Shown here piece by piece: positions 33,601 through 45,502 of a DNA stretch of 64,000 nucleotides; position 1 is the first letter of the stretch; each line of letters begins with the position of its first letter. The translations under genes were made by a program, and so were the position numbers. The notes under the pieces were generated by a model. That model searched no databases. It worked only from the letters and a program-made list of their open reading frames with translations, and was not told the origin of the DNA. Source of the stretch: Calliphora vicina (taxonomy: Eukaryota > Arthropoda > Insecta > Diptera > Calliphoridae); contig NC_088780.1 in the NCBI RefSeq assembly GCF_958450345.1, positions 114,588,226-114,652,225 of the forward strand. The letters run 5' to 3'.

Positions 33601-35485
33601 TTGGATACTAAAAAAGTCAATTTCATGAATTCCAAATTTTAAATTTTCAATATTCCTAACTAACTTTTTCCTTACTTAACAGGAGAAGAAATAAACTTAA
33701 TAAAACTTAGTAAAATAAAACTTTGTAGTTGAAATTTTAAAATTGAAATTAATTGCGATTCTTCTACACAAATTTTACAGGAGAAGGTTTTTTTGATTAT
33801 TTTGAAATTTATACATAGAATTACAAATGTTATGATGAGATATAACATAATTTCGTTCAAGCTATTTGTCTCTTTTTCAAAAATATTTATAACTTTTGAC
33901 AATTAAAAATTCATGGAATACTTTATAGAAAAAAATGACAAAAAATGTTTTTAATTGAATTTTTGCATAGATAAAAATTTTTCGAATTGAAATTAAAAAA
34001 AAAAATTTATTTATAAATAGTTTTTAATGAAATTTCACAGTTATGTAGATTTTCTGTTTAAAATGGAAAAATAAAAACGAATTTTGAAATTTATTATCAG
34101 CAATCCCGCAATTCCCAAAAAAGTGTTGAAAAATTCCAAAAATGGTCATTTTTAGTTTTTTGGATATAATATCAATACCAGGGTCGGAATTATCGGGACC
34201 CTTTACAAAATAATTAGAAACATATTGAGCCACCTATAATCGGTTACTATATTTTGATATCGGATACGCGATTTGAGAATTTTTGCTCTAAAGTTTTATT
34301 TTACATAAAAAATAGGCGTTTTTTGAAAGGACCTGGTCCCCACGGTAACAACAATTTTGAAATTGATATTCCTTTAAAATATTTTATGAAAACTAAGCTT
34401 TCAGAAAGTAGAAATTCCTTATACATCCTCTTAGAAACTTTTTGCGATAACTTAAAAAGAAAAAAAGTTCTATTTTCCCAAAAAAATAGCGAAAAACAGC
34501 TTTATATAATTTTTTTAATTACAAATGCATATACCTTTGGTCTTAGTCATTATTTTTAAACTGCTCTTATTCCATTTGATACATACATGTATTGTTAGTC
34601 CAATAAAGGAAAAGTGGAGAAAATCGGGAAATATTTGGATACGCTGTTATCAAATAACTAGAGTAGGTTGGGTACGATAAAATCTTACCCCCTATATTTT
34701 TGATGTTATTAACAATTTTGATATTCTGAGAACGCTAAAACATCAGTCGGTCCATAAAATTTTAATTTCAGCAATAAAACAAAAATTTTAAAAATGTCGC
34801 TTACGATAATTTGGCGCTAAGGGCTCGATACATAACCTTGCATCGTTTTCAAACCAAGTTGAGATGACCCTTGCCCCAGTTAGAATTTTTCTGAAAATGC
34901 TCTATTTTAGGGTATTTTTCTACCCATCCGGCGTTAATGGGTTAAAAAAGTTGTTAAGTAAGGATTAAAAACCCAAAATAAGGACATCCCTAAGCCGCAT
35001 ACTAACATATGTTTAGTACTTTTTGTATTCAATACACCAGCCATATGAGCCGGCCTATTTGTATACAATTTAGTTTTGCATTTCCCTGCATGTTTTCTAT
35101 GTCGCCTGGTGCTGCCTTGTTATACGAAACATTAGTAATGAAATTTTTTCACTCTTCCCATCCTCCTAAATTATTTCATGCTGCAGTAATTAGCTTGTAT
35201 TAATGATGACATTAAGAAGAATTTTTAAAGGGAAAATATTATATTTGCTATGGTTTATTTTTAAAGTTTCACAGCACTGAAATTAATTATGTTTGTTTCA
35301 GTCTTATATTTAAATATATTTTTGGTAAAATCCATCTTTAAGAATAAAAACAACAAATTTTTAAAAACTTATTTCTGTATTTTTTTTAAAACAAAAAACG
35401 AATATTAAAGAAAATACCAAACATGATCGCCATAGATTCTATGGATACACAAAGTTAGATTTCCGTTTTTTTTTACTAGATTATA
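33601..35485. other. AT-rich DNA, no gene identified
   Basis: The short frames at 33672-34559 and 35009-35203 have no domains and match background composition. The region 34100-34400 contains GC-richer phrases (AAAGGACCTGGTCCCCACGG) that may be an old repeat. Confidence 0.4.
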
Positions 35486-35489
35486 ATAC

Positions 35490-35700
35490 AAAAACAAAGG
35501 TATATATATTCAGGGTCCCTATAAAATTCTAAGACGACCTAGCAATGTTCGTCCATCTGTTCGTCTTTCTGAAAGGGACGGACCTAGGGTGATGTAATTT
35601 TCTTCATATATTTTCTGTTGAAATATTTTGTTCCCGTTAACATTCAAAGTTTAATGAGCTTTAAAGTAAGTTTCCGTAGTGAACCATATCTTCACTAGAG
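35490..35700 (+). repeat. Eroded DINE-1-like fragment
   Basis: TATATATATTCAGGGTCCCT, then GTTCGTCCATCTGTTCGTC, resembles the 5' third of the element at 44679 (TATATATCCTGGATCC, then CCGTCTGTCTGTCTG). The 3' end is missing. Confidence 0.4.
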
Positions 35701-35701
35701 A

Positions 35702-36332
35702 CCCTGCAGTTCATTGCACTAGTTCCGCTACGTCGAATTAGTTAGCCACTGAGAACTACTACTAGTGAATTTTCAACCCACTCGCAATGTTATTGACTGG
35801 TGAATTTAATACGGGGATGTCATTGCGGGTGGCCGATTGGCACACTCTGCATAACACTTCACTATTAAATTCAATAGTGAAAATAATCCAGCATTTGAGA
35901 AAAAGAAAAAATAAATTTTTCTGAGAGCTAGGTTGAACACATAACGTTTTCTAGTCAAATGCTCTAACCATTATACCACAGAGCTCTTATTTGTACTGCT
36001 CTCTAATTGTTATTAAGAATAACATGTGAGTCTACTCTCTATTTTTGCATTTTCTACATCATCACTGAGAACGAAAACACAAACGACCACATTCAGCATT
36101 ACATGTGGCCATCGAAGTGGTATATTTTAGAGGATTTTATTTTTATTGAATTTATTTTCAAAAACTTATGACACATAGCTGACTATTGCTTATTACTGAA
36201 TATGCTGGTGAAATGTAGTGCAAATGATAACCATTTAACTACCACTTTAGCAGCCACATCGAACTAGTTAGTTGTACAAGTAGTAATATAGCTAGTGCAA
36301 GGTTTCCAATTGGCACTTTTCAAACTGCTGGG
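35702..36332 (-). mobile_element. Family L element, copy 2
   Basis: A reversed copy of 11062-11580: the left edge CCCTGCAGTTCATTGCACTA and the right edge GGCACTTTTCAAACTGCTGG. It is longer than copy 1 because of extra sequence around 35790-35900. Confidence 0.72.
35921..35986 (-). repeat. tRNA-derived segment in family L copy 2
   Basis: On the minus strand GAGCTCTGTGG, then TATAATGGTTAGAGCATTTG, then a B-box-like GTGTTCAACCT. It is closer to a tRNA than copy 1 but the acceptor ends do not pair properly, so it is not called a tRNA gene. Confidence 0.5.
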
Positions 36333-36813
36333 GATATAGTTAAAACGATACACCGATTATTTACAATTTAATATAGTTTTATAAACAGAGCCTAAATGTG
36401 TGAACATTTGAAAATTTGTGCTACATTTTATCTCAATAGTGGGAGCTGTTATCAATTATTGATCAATCCAGATAACAGACAGCGGGTATTGCTGAATTGA
36501 CAATTACTTGAGTCGTTTGGAATACCTTATGTTGATTGTAGGATCATTATTTGTGAGCACAATGGACAGCATACAAATTATGAAATACTCACCATATTAA
36601 TTATTATCATTTAATAATTAGCATAACATTTACTTTGACTTTTCAATTAGTAAATATTTCTTTAATATTATTTTAACATAAAGCTAATTTAAGAAAAATA
36701 AAAATGTGGCTACAAATCTCTACTCTGCCTTTAGTTTAATTTTAGACACACAAGTAAACATCAAGCCAGAACTTGCAAATATACTGCTGTAATTAGCAAC
36801 AGCTACAGCACAA
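36333..36813. other. AT-rich DNA, nothing identified
   Basis: No repeat ends or coding frame recognised between the two adjoining elements. Confidence 0.4.
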
Positions 36814-37824
36814 CCCAGCACTTAAGTAAGCAGTCAATGTATCTCTTAAAGACAGTAATTATCACAAATGTCTTATCACTTGGCTGACTCAAATTTATAT
36901 ATTTTGGTCATCTGATACGCATGTGCTCTTTGTAGTGCAGAGAGAAGACAATTGGTTACATTATACATCCCAAGTAATCTAGCGTGAAGACAATTGCCAC
37001 TTAAGTGTCTCTAAGTTATCTGGAGTGTAGTCACTTTAAACGTTTTGTGAGTAATTCATACAAACTGGTTTTATACAAATTGTTTTGATATAAATCTCAT
37101 AATAGTTCGGGACTGCCTCCTAGAACTGCGGGAATCATCCACAAAGTTGTATCTGTATGGGTTTTTTCACACTTCCCAGCAGTTCTAGTAGACAGACGTC
37201 CCGAGACAGCCAGACTGTCTGATAACTGGTCGAAAGTAGTCAACGCATTGGATTCACATACTGGTTATATAGCTTCAATTACCTTACTATCTACCAAAAT
37301 GGTTACTTTATCAGCTACATAACTAGTTATTTTAACATGTACGGGTGCTAATGACCCCAAATAGTAAGCTAAAAACACATATCAGAGACAGTCAAATCGA
37401 TTTCTTGTAAACAAACCTTCCTCCGACAACTCTCCAATAGATTGCTTCTGGTGTGTAAAATAAAGTGCAGTAGAAAAAAAGTTATAAGTGACTTCACCAT
37501 AGGTTACTAAAAGACACTGAAGTGACTATTGACTTCATGCTATATTACATGGGATATCAGTATATTTAAGCAAAAAAAAAAACGAATTACTTACAAAACG
37601 TTTAAAGTGACTTCACTCCAGATTACTTAGAGACAAAGTGCCAATTGTCTTCACGCTAGATTACTTGGGATGTATAAAGTAACCAATTGTCTTCACTCTG
37701 CACTACAAAATGCACAAACGTGTCAAATGACCAAAATATATAAATTGGAGTCAGCCAAGTGATAAGACATTTGTGACAATTACTGTCTTTAAGGGATATA
37801 TTGACTACTTGCTTAACTGCTGGG
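36814..37824. mobile_element. Family M foldback element
   Basis: It opens CCCAGCACTTAAGTAAGCAG and ends AGCAGTT-type CTGCTGGG. The arms 36814-37057 and 37582-37824 are inverted copies (GTGAAGACAATTGCCACTTA against its complement near 37640). The centre holds another inverted pair (CTAGAACTGCGGGAA and TTCCCAGCAGTTCTAG, 37120-37190), suggesting a second element nested inside. The frame at 37656-37874 lies in the right arm. Confidence 0.8.
37130..37345 (+). repeat. Segment shared with 53160-53260
   Basis: AGTAGTCAACGCATTGGATT, CATACTGGTTATATAG and TTACCTTACTATC match 53200-53255. It is probably a separate family with CCCAGCAGTT-type ends inserted in the M element. Confidence 0.6.
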
Positions 37825-38040
37825 ATGTACATATATTTATGTGCGTGTATGTGAGATTGAATTAACAGTGTCAAAACTATTACTTGACTGCAGCATTAAT
37901 GATTTGTACTTTAATGAAGAAAATGATGTCTTTGATGAAAGGAAAATCCCTCCAGGGACATAAGTAAGTAACCTTTAATACGAGACTAGTATGAAGTGAA
38001 ATGTTATATACGTATACGTATGTATGTATATGAATATATA

Positions 38041-38290
38041 TTAGGGTGGCCCTTTTGGACTTTTTGAATTTGTGGTCGCAAATTCTACAATTTAAAAACC
38101 TAAAAATTTGCTCAAAATTTTAGCAAAATCGGATAACGTTTAGAGGTTGCATATTTTATTTGAAATTTCGAGTTTTAGGTAAAAAAATATATGTTGAAGT
38201 TAAATTTCAATTACAAATAGTTGTTGTATTTTATGTACTCATAGATTTTATGACATCGAATTATGTAGATACCAAAAAAATCATAAAATT
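38041..38290 (+). repeat. Family F repeat, left part
   Basis: TTAGGGTGGCCCTTTTGG at the left end, then ATCGGATAACGTTTAGAGGT as at 33341. It stops where the next element starts. Confidence 0.6.
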
Positions 38291-38298
38291 TATACATA

Positions 38299-39152
38299 TG
38301 GAGCATTTCATGTCAAGTGAACCATCTTTTGAAATCGATGTCTTCCGATCGGGATGAAATTTGCACCAAGGTTAGTTCTATTGGATAGTAACTCAGACAA
38401 AATTTTTCAACAAGATCGGTCGAGAACTCTCTGAGTTATAGGGGATCAAATTTTGACACTTTGGTCAAACAGGGGTTTTTTCTTATCCATGTAACTTATT
38501 ACCTATTGTTCTTAGCAAAATGTGTCCCAAATAGTTTAGATAGCTCTTTCTTCAATCTTTCGAAAAAAAATATTAAAAAAAAAATAAAAAATTTTTAATA
38601 TTTTTTTTTCGAAATCAAAAACTTTTTTGACTTTTTTTTTAAAATGGGCCCTATTTTCTTTTTTTTCTTAAAATAAAGCTTAGATATTTTACATGAACAC
38701 CTATTTGGTCGCTTAGTGGGATGCGAGTGGGATATCTATCAAAATAAATATTTTGTAACTCAAAACATACAATTTTTGACTTTTTTTGCAAAATCAAAAA
38801 CTTTGTTGACTTTTTTTTTTAAAATGGACCCTTTTTTAATTTTTTTTAGCTCAAACAAAAGCTTAGATATTATCCTTGAAGACCCTTTTGGTCGCTTAGT
38901 GGGATGCGAGTGGGATATCTATCAAAATAAATATTTTTTAACTCAAGACTTAAAATTTTTGACTTTTTTTTTGCAAATACGATTTTTTTTTTCAAAATGC
39001 GCCCTTTTTTTAAAAAATGTATGTTTAGTCAAAAGAAAGCTTAGGTCCATTCCTTTAAGATATTTTTAGTTCCTTAGTGGGATGCGAGTGGGATATCTAT
39101 CAAAATAAATATTTTATAACTCAAGAAATACAATTTTTGACTTTTTTTTTTT
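38299..39152 (+). mobile_element. Family A element, left arm plus three internal units
   Basis: It opens TGGAGCATTTCATGTCAAGT after a TA. The internal units repeat at about 180 bp: CTTAGTGGGATGCGAGTGGG at 38712, 38894 and 39073. The right arm is missing; the element passes directly into a reversed family B copy. The frame at 38716-39069 is a repeat product. Confidence 0.85.
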
Positions 39153-39748
39153 GACCCACTTTCGGAAGTGGGCTATGACCAATTAGGGACGGATTACCAT
39201 GAAATTAGGTCGTGTGATTTATGCCTATATGAAAGTTATTTATGTTGCATTTTATGTGTATACCTAAATTTTTAGGAGATTTATATGAGAGCTATGACTA
39301 ATTATGAACCGATCGTTATAAAATTTGGTGACATGAATTTTGTATATATAAAACTTATTTGGAGCAAATTTTGTGTAGATACATGTATAAATTAAACATT
39401 TATGACCGATAAAGTTCAATTTTGTGAGGACATTTGTATGGATGCTAGGTAAAATAATGGACCGATTTCAGCCAGTTTTAAAAGGATTTGTCCTCTAACC
39501 GAACAAATTGTATGTACCAAAGTTTAACGAAATATCTTCAAAATTGCGACCTGTACTTTGCGCAAAAATGTTTACATTGAGATCCAGCCAGTCAGACGGA
39601 CATTGTTTAATCGACTCAGAAAGTGATTCTGTGTCGATTAAAGGATGTCCGTCTACTTTAAGGTGGGTGCCAGGCCAAATTTTTTTGTGCGTTACTAACA
39701 TCTGCACAAACGCATTATACCCTCTACAAAATGGTGGTGTAAGGTATA
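39153..39748 (-). mobile_element. Helitron-related family B element, reversed, 3' end missing
   Basis: Reading backwards from 39748 gives the TACACCACCAT start, the GTCCGTC-rich area (39590-39660) and TCATAATTAGTCATAGCTC. The 3' hairpin and tail are absent, cut at the junction with the A element. Confidence 0.85.
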
Positions 39749-39793
39749 AATACTGTTCATAGCTATTTCGAATACATATAAATTATATATTTA

Positions 39794-39968
39794 CAGTGTA
39801 CTCTCTCTTTGCGACACCTCTCTAAAGCGGACACGTACCATAAACGGACACTTTTTTCAGTCCCAAAGAAATTCTTTTGAATTATTTTCTACTCTCAATA
39901 GCGGGCACCTCTCAAATCCGGACAAATTTGTCAGTCCCTTAGGTGTCCGTTTATGAGAGAGTACACTG
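39794..39968. mobile_element. pogo-type short element (MITE)
   Basis: It begins CAGTGTACTCTCTC and ends GAGAGAGTACACTG, flanked by TA (39792-39793 and 39969-39970). GCGGACAC words follow each end. This fits pogo/Tigger-type TIRs of the Tc1/mariner superfamily. 175 bp, non-coding. Confidence 0.85.
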
Positions 39969-39970
39969 TA

Positions 39971-40619
39971 CATATAAACATATCGCTCATTTGCTGCAAC
40001 AACGTCATAACTCAAAATCTGGATGTTTTGAACTGAGTAATACAAAATATACCCCGTTCATTAGTCTTTCATATAGTTTTATCAGTTTTCAAAAAGGTCA
40101 ATTATTTTTTGAGTGTTTTTTGTTGTAAACGTCAAAATTAAAATTCAAGTTTTCTCGTATATTTGACAAGTAAAGATTTGAGTTATATAAGATTAGAAAG
40201 ATATTAACATCTACTATTTAAATCAGGTTTTATTTCTGAAATCACATGATCTGTTGAAAATTTATTTAAGAAATAGTAAAATGTCATAAAACATTCAAAG
40301 CCGTTTTTCCCGAAACGACTTTTTTTGAATTATAACGTTGTTGCATCAAGTGAGCGATATATTATAAAATTATGTGATTATGACTACATTAAGATCCAAC
40401 AAATTTTTAATAATACGTTTTAGAAGTATGTATGGCGTTTTACAAAAATTAACCTGTTTTTTTTTACATGGAATTTTTATTCATGTAAATGCTTCTTAGT
40501 TTCAACTTTTATTCTGGTTTTCAATTTTGTAGTTTAACATTATTGTTGTTCTAATTGATGTATGAAACCGCTTTAAAAACTGTAGTTTTTACTTTTGGTT
40601 ATCATGGATAAAAAAATTT
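39971..40619. other. AT-rich DNA, nothing identified
   Basis: No repeat ends or frame recognised. Confidence 0.4.
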
Positions 40620-41152
40620 ATTATTTTAAAAATTAAGTATCCCAGATATAAAATGGATAATAATATCCTATAAATTTAAAAGTACAAAATCGTAAATAAG
40701 CAAGCCAAACATAAAATCTAAAATTAAATATAAGTAAACAGGCTACGAAATGTTTTTTTTTTAATTTGTAAACAAAAACGAAATTTCCACTAAATTCTCC
40801 AATTTCAAATTGGCCCTCATGTTAACCCATAATATTTAAAACCGTTAAAATTTTAATTTCTTATCTTTACTTAGCATTTATTGGAAATGAAAACAATTTA
40901 TAATTTTCATGTATTAAATTTTATAAATTTTTTCATCTCAAATTACATGACGTCAGAAAATTTTTGTATTTAAATATCTATGGATAAATGAAATACAAAA
41001 ACTATTTTATTTGAATATTTTTCGAAAATATTGGTACTTTGACACAAAGTTCGAAACATTAAGTTAAATGTAAAATTAAATTTTTAGATGACGGATAACA
41101 ATTTTAGAGCTTGGGACATTCGAAAATCAAAAAATGACAAATAAGGGCAACC
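40620..41152 (-). repeat. Family F repeat
   Basis: Collinear with 16010-16530 (CAGGCTACGAAATG, GACGTCAGAAAATTTTTG, TATTTAAATATCTATGG). The right edge, AAGGGCAACCTTTATA, is a changed form of the GGCCACCCTAA end. Confidence 0.6.
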
Positions 41153-41786
41153 TTTATACATACAGATGCATAAAACAACTAATACTGAAATGCATAAACT
41201 TACGTATATTCGTACGTATGTATGTATGTAATACTTAGTTACAATATTGTATTTAAGTGGGATTTAAGACAAAAAGCCAACCAGGGAAATATATTTTATA
41301 GCACGATTTTTAATACCTTACAAAACCAACAACAACAACCACAATATCCAACTAAAGACAACGACAATAACACACATATGTTGAGAGATTTTCACGGAGG
41401 TCTTGTTGAAGTGTTTACAATATCATCTTCTCCATATATAGACAATATTTATTTTTCAAATTGAATTTAAAAAGACTTTAGAGTATAACACCAAATGCTG
41501 CAAGTTTAAAACTGTACAGAGAAGATAAAATACAAAAAAAAAAAAAAAAAAAACCATAAATACATAATAAAAATAAATAAGATTCTCTTAGGAATTATTA
41601 AAAATTCAATGACAGTATTCAATAGAATTGTCAAATGATGAATGAAAATACAATAAAAGAGAGACAATTTCAAACAAAGCCAATGATTTATGATGTTAAT
41701 GGCATAAACATTATTTCATTTAAAAAAATATATGTATGTACATGCAACATATACTATTTACGTCTTCTTTATCTTTGCCTTGTATT
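41153..41786. other. AT-rich DNA with simple repeats
   Basis: Contains GTATGTATGTATGTA at 41215, a CAA-rich run at 41325-41345, and a run of about 20 A at 41534-41553. Short frames have no domain. Confidence 0.5.
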
Positions 41787-42548
41787 TATACCCTACACCA
41801 CCATAGTGGGGAGGGTATTATGCGTTTGTGCAGATGTTTGTAACGCCCAAAAGTATTAGTCTAACACCCACCTTAAAGTATACCGATCGACTTAGAATCA
41901 CTTTCTGAGTCGATTAAGCCATGTCCGTCCGTCCGTCCGTCCGTCCGTCCGTCTGGTTGGCTGGCTGGCTGTCCATGTAAACCTTGTGCGCAGAGTACAG
42001 GTCGCAATTTTGAAGATATTTCGATCAAATTTGGTACATATTATTTTTTCGGCTCAAGGACCAAGCCTATTGAAACTGGCTAAAATCGAGCCACTATTTC
42101 ACCTAGCCCCCATACGAATGTCCTCCCGAAATTGGACTTTATCGGTTATAAATGTTTAATTTATATATGTATCTCCACAAATTCCGCTCCAAATAAGTTT
42201 TATGTACACAAAATTCATGTCACCAAATTTTGTTACGATCGGTCCATAATTAGTCATAGCTCCCATATAGACCCGCTTCCGAAAATCACTTTAACGTGCA
42301 TAAATCGCTTAAAAATGTTGGTAAACACACAAAATTCAACACAGTTAACTTTAATATAGACATAAATCACATGACCTAATTCCATGGTGATCGGTCCATA
42401 ATTGGTCATAGCCCCCATATAACCCCACTTCCGAAAATCACTCAAAAATATAAATTATTGAAATTTTAAAAGAAAACATTTTTTGCTATTTTACTTAGTG
42501 TAGGGTATTATATGGTCGGGCTTGACCGACCATACTTTCTTACTTGTT
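41787..42548 (+). mobile_element. Helitron-related (DINE-1-like) family B element, intact
   Basis: Full structure: TATACCCTACACCACCATAG with a foldable start (TACCCT ... AGGGTA), a (GTCC)n tract at 41923-41951, a subterminal inverted copy of the start (GTGTAGGGTA at 42499-42508), the hairpin TATGGTCGG/CCGACCATA (42511-42534), and the tail CTTTCTTACTTGTT. This layout is the known design of DINE-1/HINE elements, which use Helitron-type machinery in trans. No coding capacity. Confidence 0.93.
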
Positions 42549-43548
42549 TTTATTGCCATTTCACTAAACATGTATGTATGTATGCCTCTGTATATAAGGC
42601 CACTTTATTAATTTAATATAATTTTGCGTTTAACAGAAAACGAGTGTTGGAAACTTTTTTGTCTTAATTAAAATAAAAAAACCGCACAACTCAAATTGAT
42701 TTTAAAATGGCCTTTTAAATGCCGCCATAACAAAATCATTGTGCTGCAAATGAGCCGTTGCACAATTGCACATTAACATAAATACAGTGACTTTATTGTC
42801 TGATTAAACTTAAGCCATTTTCCTGAGTCTTTTAATGGCGACTACATACATATATACATACACAGGCATGTCTGCTCGTATTCACATAATGTGACTCCCA
42901 TATACATACATATACCCATTTTTCTATGTTGTATGTAAGCTTTCTGTTATGGTTCATTACTTTAGTTTATGTATGAGTAGCTTTTTTCTTCTGGTACTTA
43001 TGATTTTGTAGCAGGAGGATCAATGCTGGGGCACGTATAGAAATGGAATGAGAACAGACATGTTCAATGGAACAAATTATGGGTCGTCAAATAAGAGTAA
43101 TCTGGGCTTCCATTCAAAAGGTGGCAATAAAGTTTTGTTCAGGATATACAAAGAAATATAGTTTGCTGATTTTTTTTTTATTTGATAAAACTCGAAAATT
43201 TTTAGTTTTTAATATATTACCTCCTTTTCACTTCTCATTGTTTGGAGAAAATTGAAGAACTAACAACACTGCCTCCTTTTCACTGCTCAATTTTATTACT
43301 TAGCCTTCGCTTAAACTTTAAAAAGTTCATTCGCAATGACGATAAATAAATCTCAATCTTTAAAACTGTGTGGGTTAAATCTAGACTCCCAATGATTCCT
43401 AGTCGGTACATCGTCAGCACTATTCATTTTCTGTCCAAATAGAAGACCAAAAAAACATTGTTTACCATCACTTGGTGGCACTATGTTACACGATCCATCA
43501 CAAAACAATAAGCTTGTGTTTTTCTGTCGTTTTCCATTAGAGTTGTAA
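42549..43548. other. Mostly non-repetitive DNA; one complex block
   Basis: 42690-42840 (GCCGCCATAACAAAATCATT, ATGAGCCGTTGCACAATTGC) looks like conserved-type intronic DNA. No exon is supported; the frames at 43067-43255 and 43353-43556 lack splice bounds and domains. Confidence 0.35.
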
Positions 43549-43553
43549 CAATG

Positions 43554-44122
43554 CACAGTGGGGAAGAATCAAAATTTTTTGGAAATAAATCTGGTGTTTC
43601 TAAACGGCTGGTTATAAGTTATTAAAATGGGCCCTACAAATGATCCAGGGCGGCGGAATGTTTATATAAAATTTTTAAACACGTGCCGTTTTATGTTTCC
43701 TATACGATTTTAAAGATTTTTATATTTTTGGAAAGCGCTGAAAAGCTAGATCGCGTGCTATTTATCTCTTATAATTTCCGAGTTATATGCACTTAAAAAA
43801 AAACTTCCTACCTTGGTCCGCTTTTTTAAAAAAATAGGACGTAATTTTGGACAAAATGGACTCAAATTTTTTTGTTAGTTAGACAACTTTTGATTTTTGC
43901 TGTTTTTTGGGCGAAAAGATGAATAACTCTTTTTTTTTTGTTAAAAAAAACTTTCCTTAAGAATATATAACAATTTTATGTTTTTCTGTAAGGAATCTTT
44001 ACAATATCTTTTTCAAATATGTCGCCCCTACATTGGACATTATGTCAATGGACTCTGTGACGTGCAACCGTTTAAAAATGCCAGATTTATTTCCAAAAAA
44101 TGTTTGATTCTGCCCCACTGTG
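43554..44122. mobile_element. Transib-like non-autonomous element
   Basis: It begins CACAGTGGGGAAGAATCAAA and ends with TTTGATTCTGCCCCACTGTG, with inverted identity for about 42 bases (TTTTTTGGAAATAAATCTGG inside the left end). A perfect 5-bp target duplication, CAATG, flanks it (43549-43553 and 44123-44127). CAC... ends with a 5-bp duplication fit Transib. The frame at 43978-44214 crosses its edge and is not a gene. Confidence 0.88.
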
Positions 44123-44678
44123 CAATGGCAATTAATGGGTTAATTATCTATGGGACATTTAGTTTAAATATTATATTATTTATATTTGTTTGCAATTGGA
44201 TCCATATTTTTTAGGAAATGGCATTGTTGTATTATTAACTTATTTACCTAGAAGTTAAAATGAAGCTCTTAGAAAGAAAATTTAAAAGTTTTAATTCAAC
44301 TCAACCTAAACAACTGTTCTCGTAAAACTTACGAGGTACATGACCATTTAATTACTCCCATTGTGGCACTTGTAACAATTAAAGTTGGGCACATATGTGT
44401 TTTTTTTTCAAGTTTATTTTTATAAAATTTTGCTCTGCTGGTTGTTGTTGGCTGTTTGTTCGTTTGTCTACAATTTAACCCTCTTGATAACTTGACAGGC
44501 TGAGCATTTTAGCGCATTGTATTGTGGTATACAACTACAACAATTAAAAACATACGTACCACAAATTAATGTTCATTTATAATGTAAAAGCATGTATAGA
44601 TGTGTGGCAGTGAGTTTGTGCATTTTTATTTAGTTATGAAAGGATTTCATTCATAATCAAGACATGAGTTTTTATTTT
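44123..44678. other. Non-repetitive AT-rich DNA
   Basis: No gene. 44450-44540 is slightly GC-richer (AACTTGACAGGCTGAGC). Confidence 0.4.
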
Positions 44679-45367
44679 TATACCCTTCACCTTCGTGAGA
44701 AGGGTATATATAAGTTTGTCATTCCGTTTGTAATTTCCACAATACAATTTTCCGACCCTATAAACTATATATATCCTGGATCCTTATAGATAGCGGAGTC
44801 GACTAAGCCATGTCCGTCTGTCTGTCTGTCGTTCGTCTGTCTGTCTTTCTGTTTAAATCAATTTTCTGAAGACCCCAGATATCTTCGGGATCCAAATCTT
44901 CAATAATTCTGTCAGACAAGCTTTTGGTAAGTTTCCTATTTAAAATCAGCAAAATCGGTCCACAAATGGAGATATGAGGAAAAAACCAGGACAACCTCGA
45001 TTTTTTACCTATATCGGGATTACTAAGTCATTAATATAACAATATGGATATCTAATGATAGATATTTCAAAGAACTTTGCAACGACGTATATAAGACCAT
45101 AGTAAGTTGGACCTACAATGGGGCAAAATCGGAAAAAATATTTTTGAACCCGATTTTTTTTCACCAAAAAAAAAAATTTTTAAATTTAAAAAAAATAAAA
45201 TAACAATTCGAAAAAAAAATTTTTCCAAGAAATGAAAAAAAAAACAACTTTGAAAAAAAAAAAATTATTTTGTTTACTTAACAATATTTAAAATTTGTAT
45301 TTTAAAGTATAATTTGGTGAAGGGTATATAAGATTCGGCACAGCCGAATATAGCTCTCTTGCTTGTT
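44679..45367 (+). mobile_element. DINE-1/INE-1-like Helitron-related element (family C), intact
   Basis: TATACCCTTCACC starts it and its exact inverse GGTGAAGGGTATA lies at 45316-45328. The 3' hairpin ATTCGGC-ACA-GCCGAAT (45333-45349) is followed by CTCTCTTGCTTGTT. The early part reads CCGACCCTATAAACTATATA and CCATGTCCGTCTGTCTG, as in the well-known Drosophila INE-1 family. Non-coding. Confidence 0.94.
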
Positions 45368-45502
45368 ATATATGATTTTATTTTCTTCATAACGACTGCT
45401 TATATTTTACTATATTTGTGGTTGTTATTTCTATGTAAAATATTTTATAATTTTTTTATGCAAATATTTTTGTTTAATTAGTTGGCAAGTCTATTATTAT
45501 AT

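Noticed and set aside
34254..34559. 101-codon plus-strand frame
   Set aside because: No recognisable family; composition equals the surrounding AT-rich DNA.
35921..35986. tRNA gene
   Set aside because: A- and B-box-like words are present but the acceptor and T stems do not pair, and the copy at 11353 shares the same setting, so it is a mobile tRNA-derived segment.
38716..39069. 117-codon frame with repeated GCEWDIYQNKYF-like blocks
   Set aside because: Same family A internal units as at 22666, on the other strand.
41923..41951. (GTCC)n as an independent microsatellite locus
   Set aside because: It is the normal GTCC-rich region of the family B/DINE-1-like elements, only slightly expanded.
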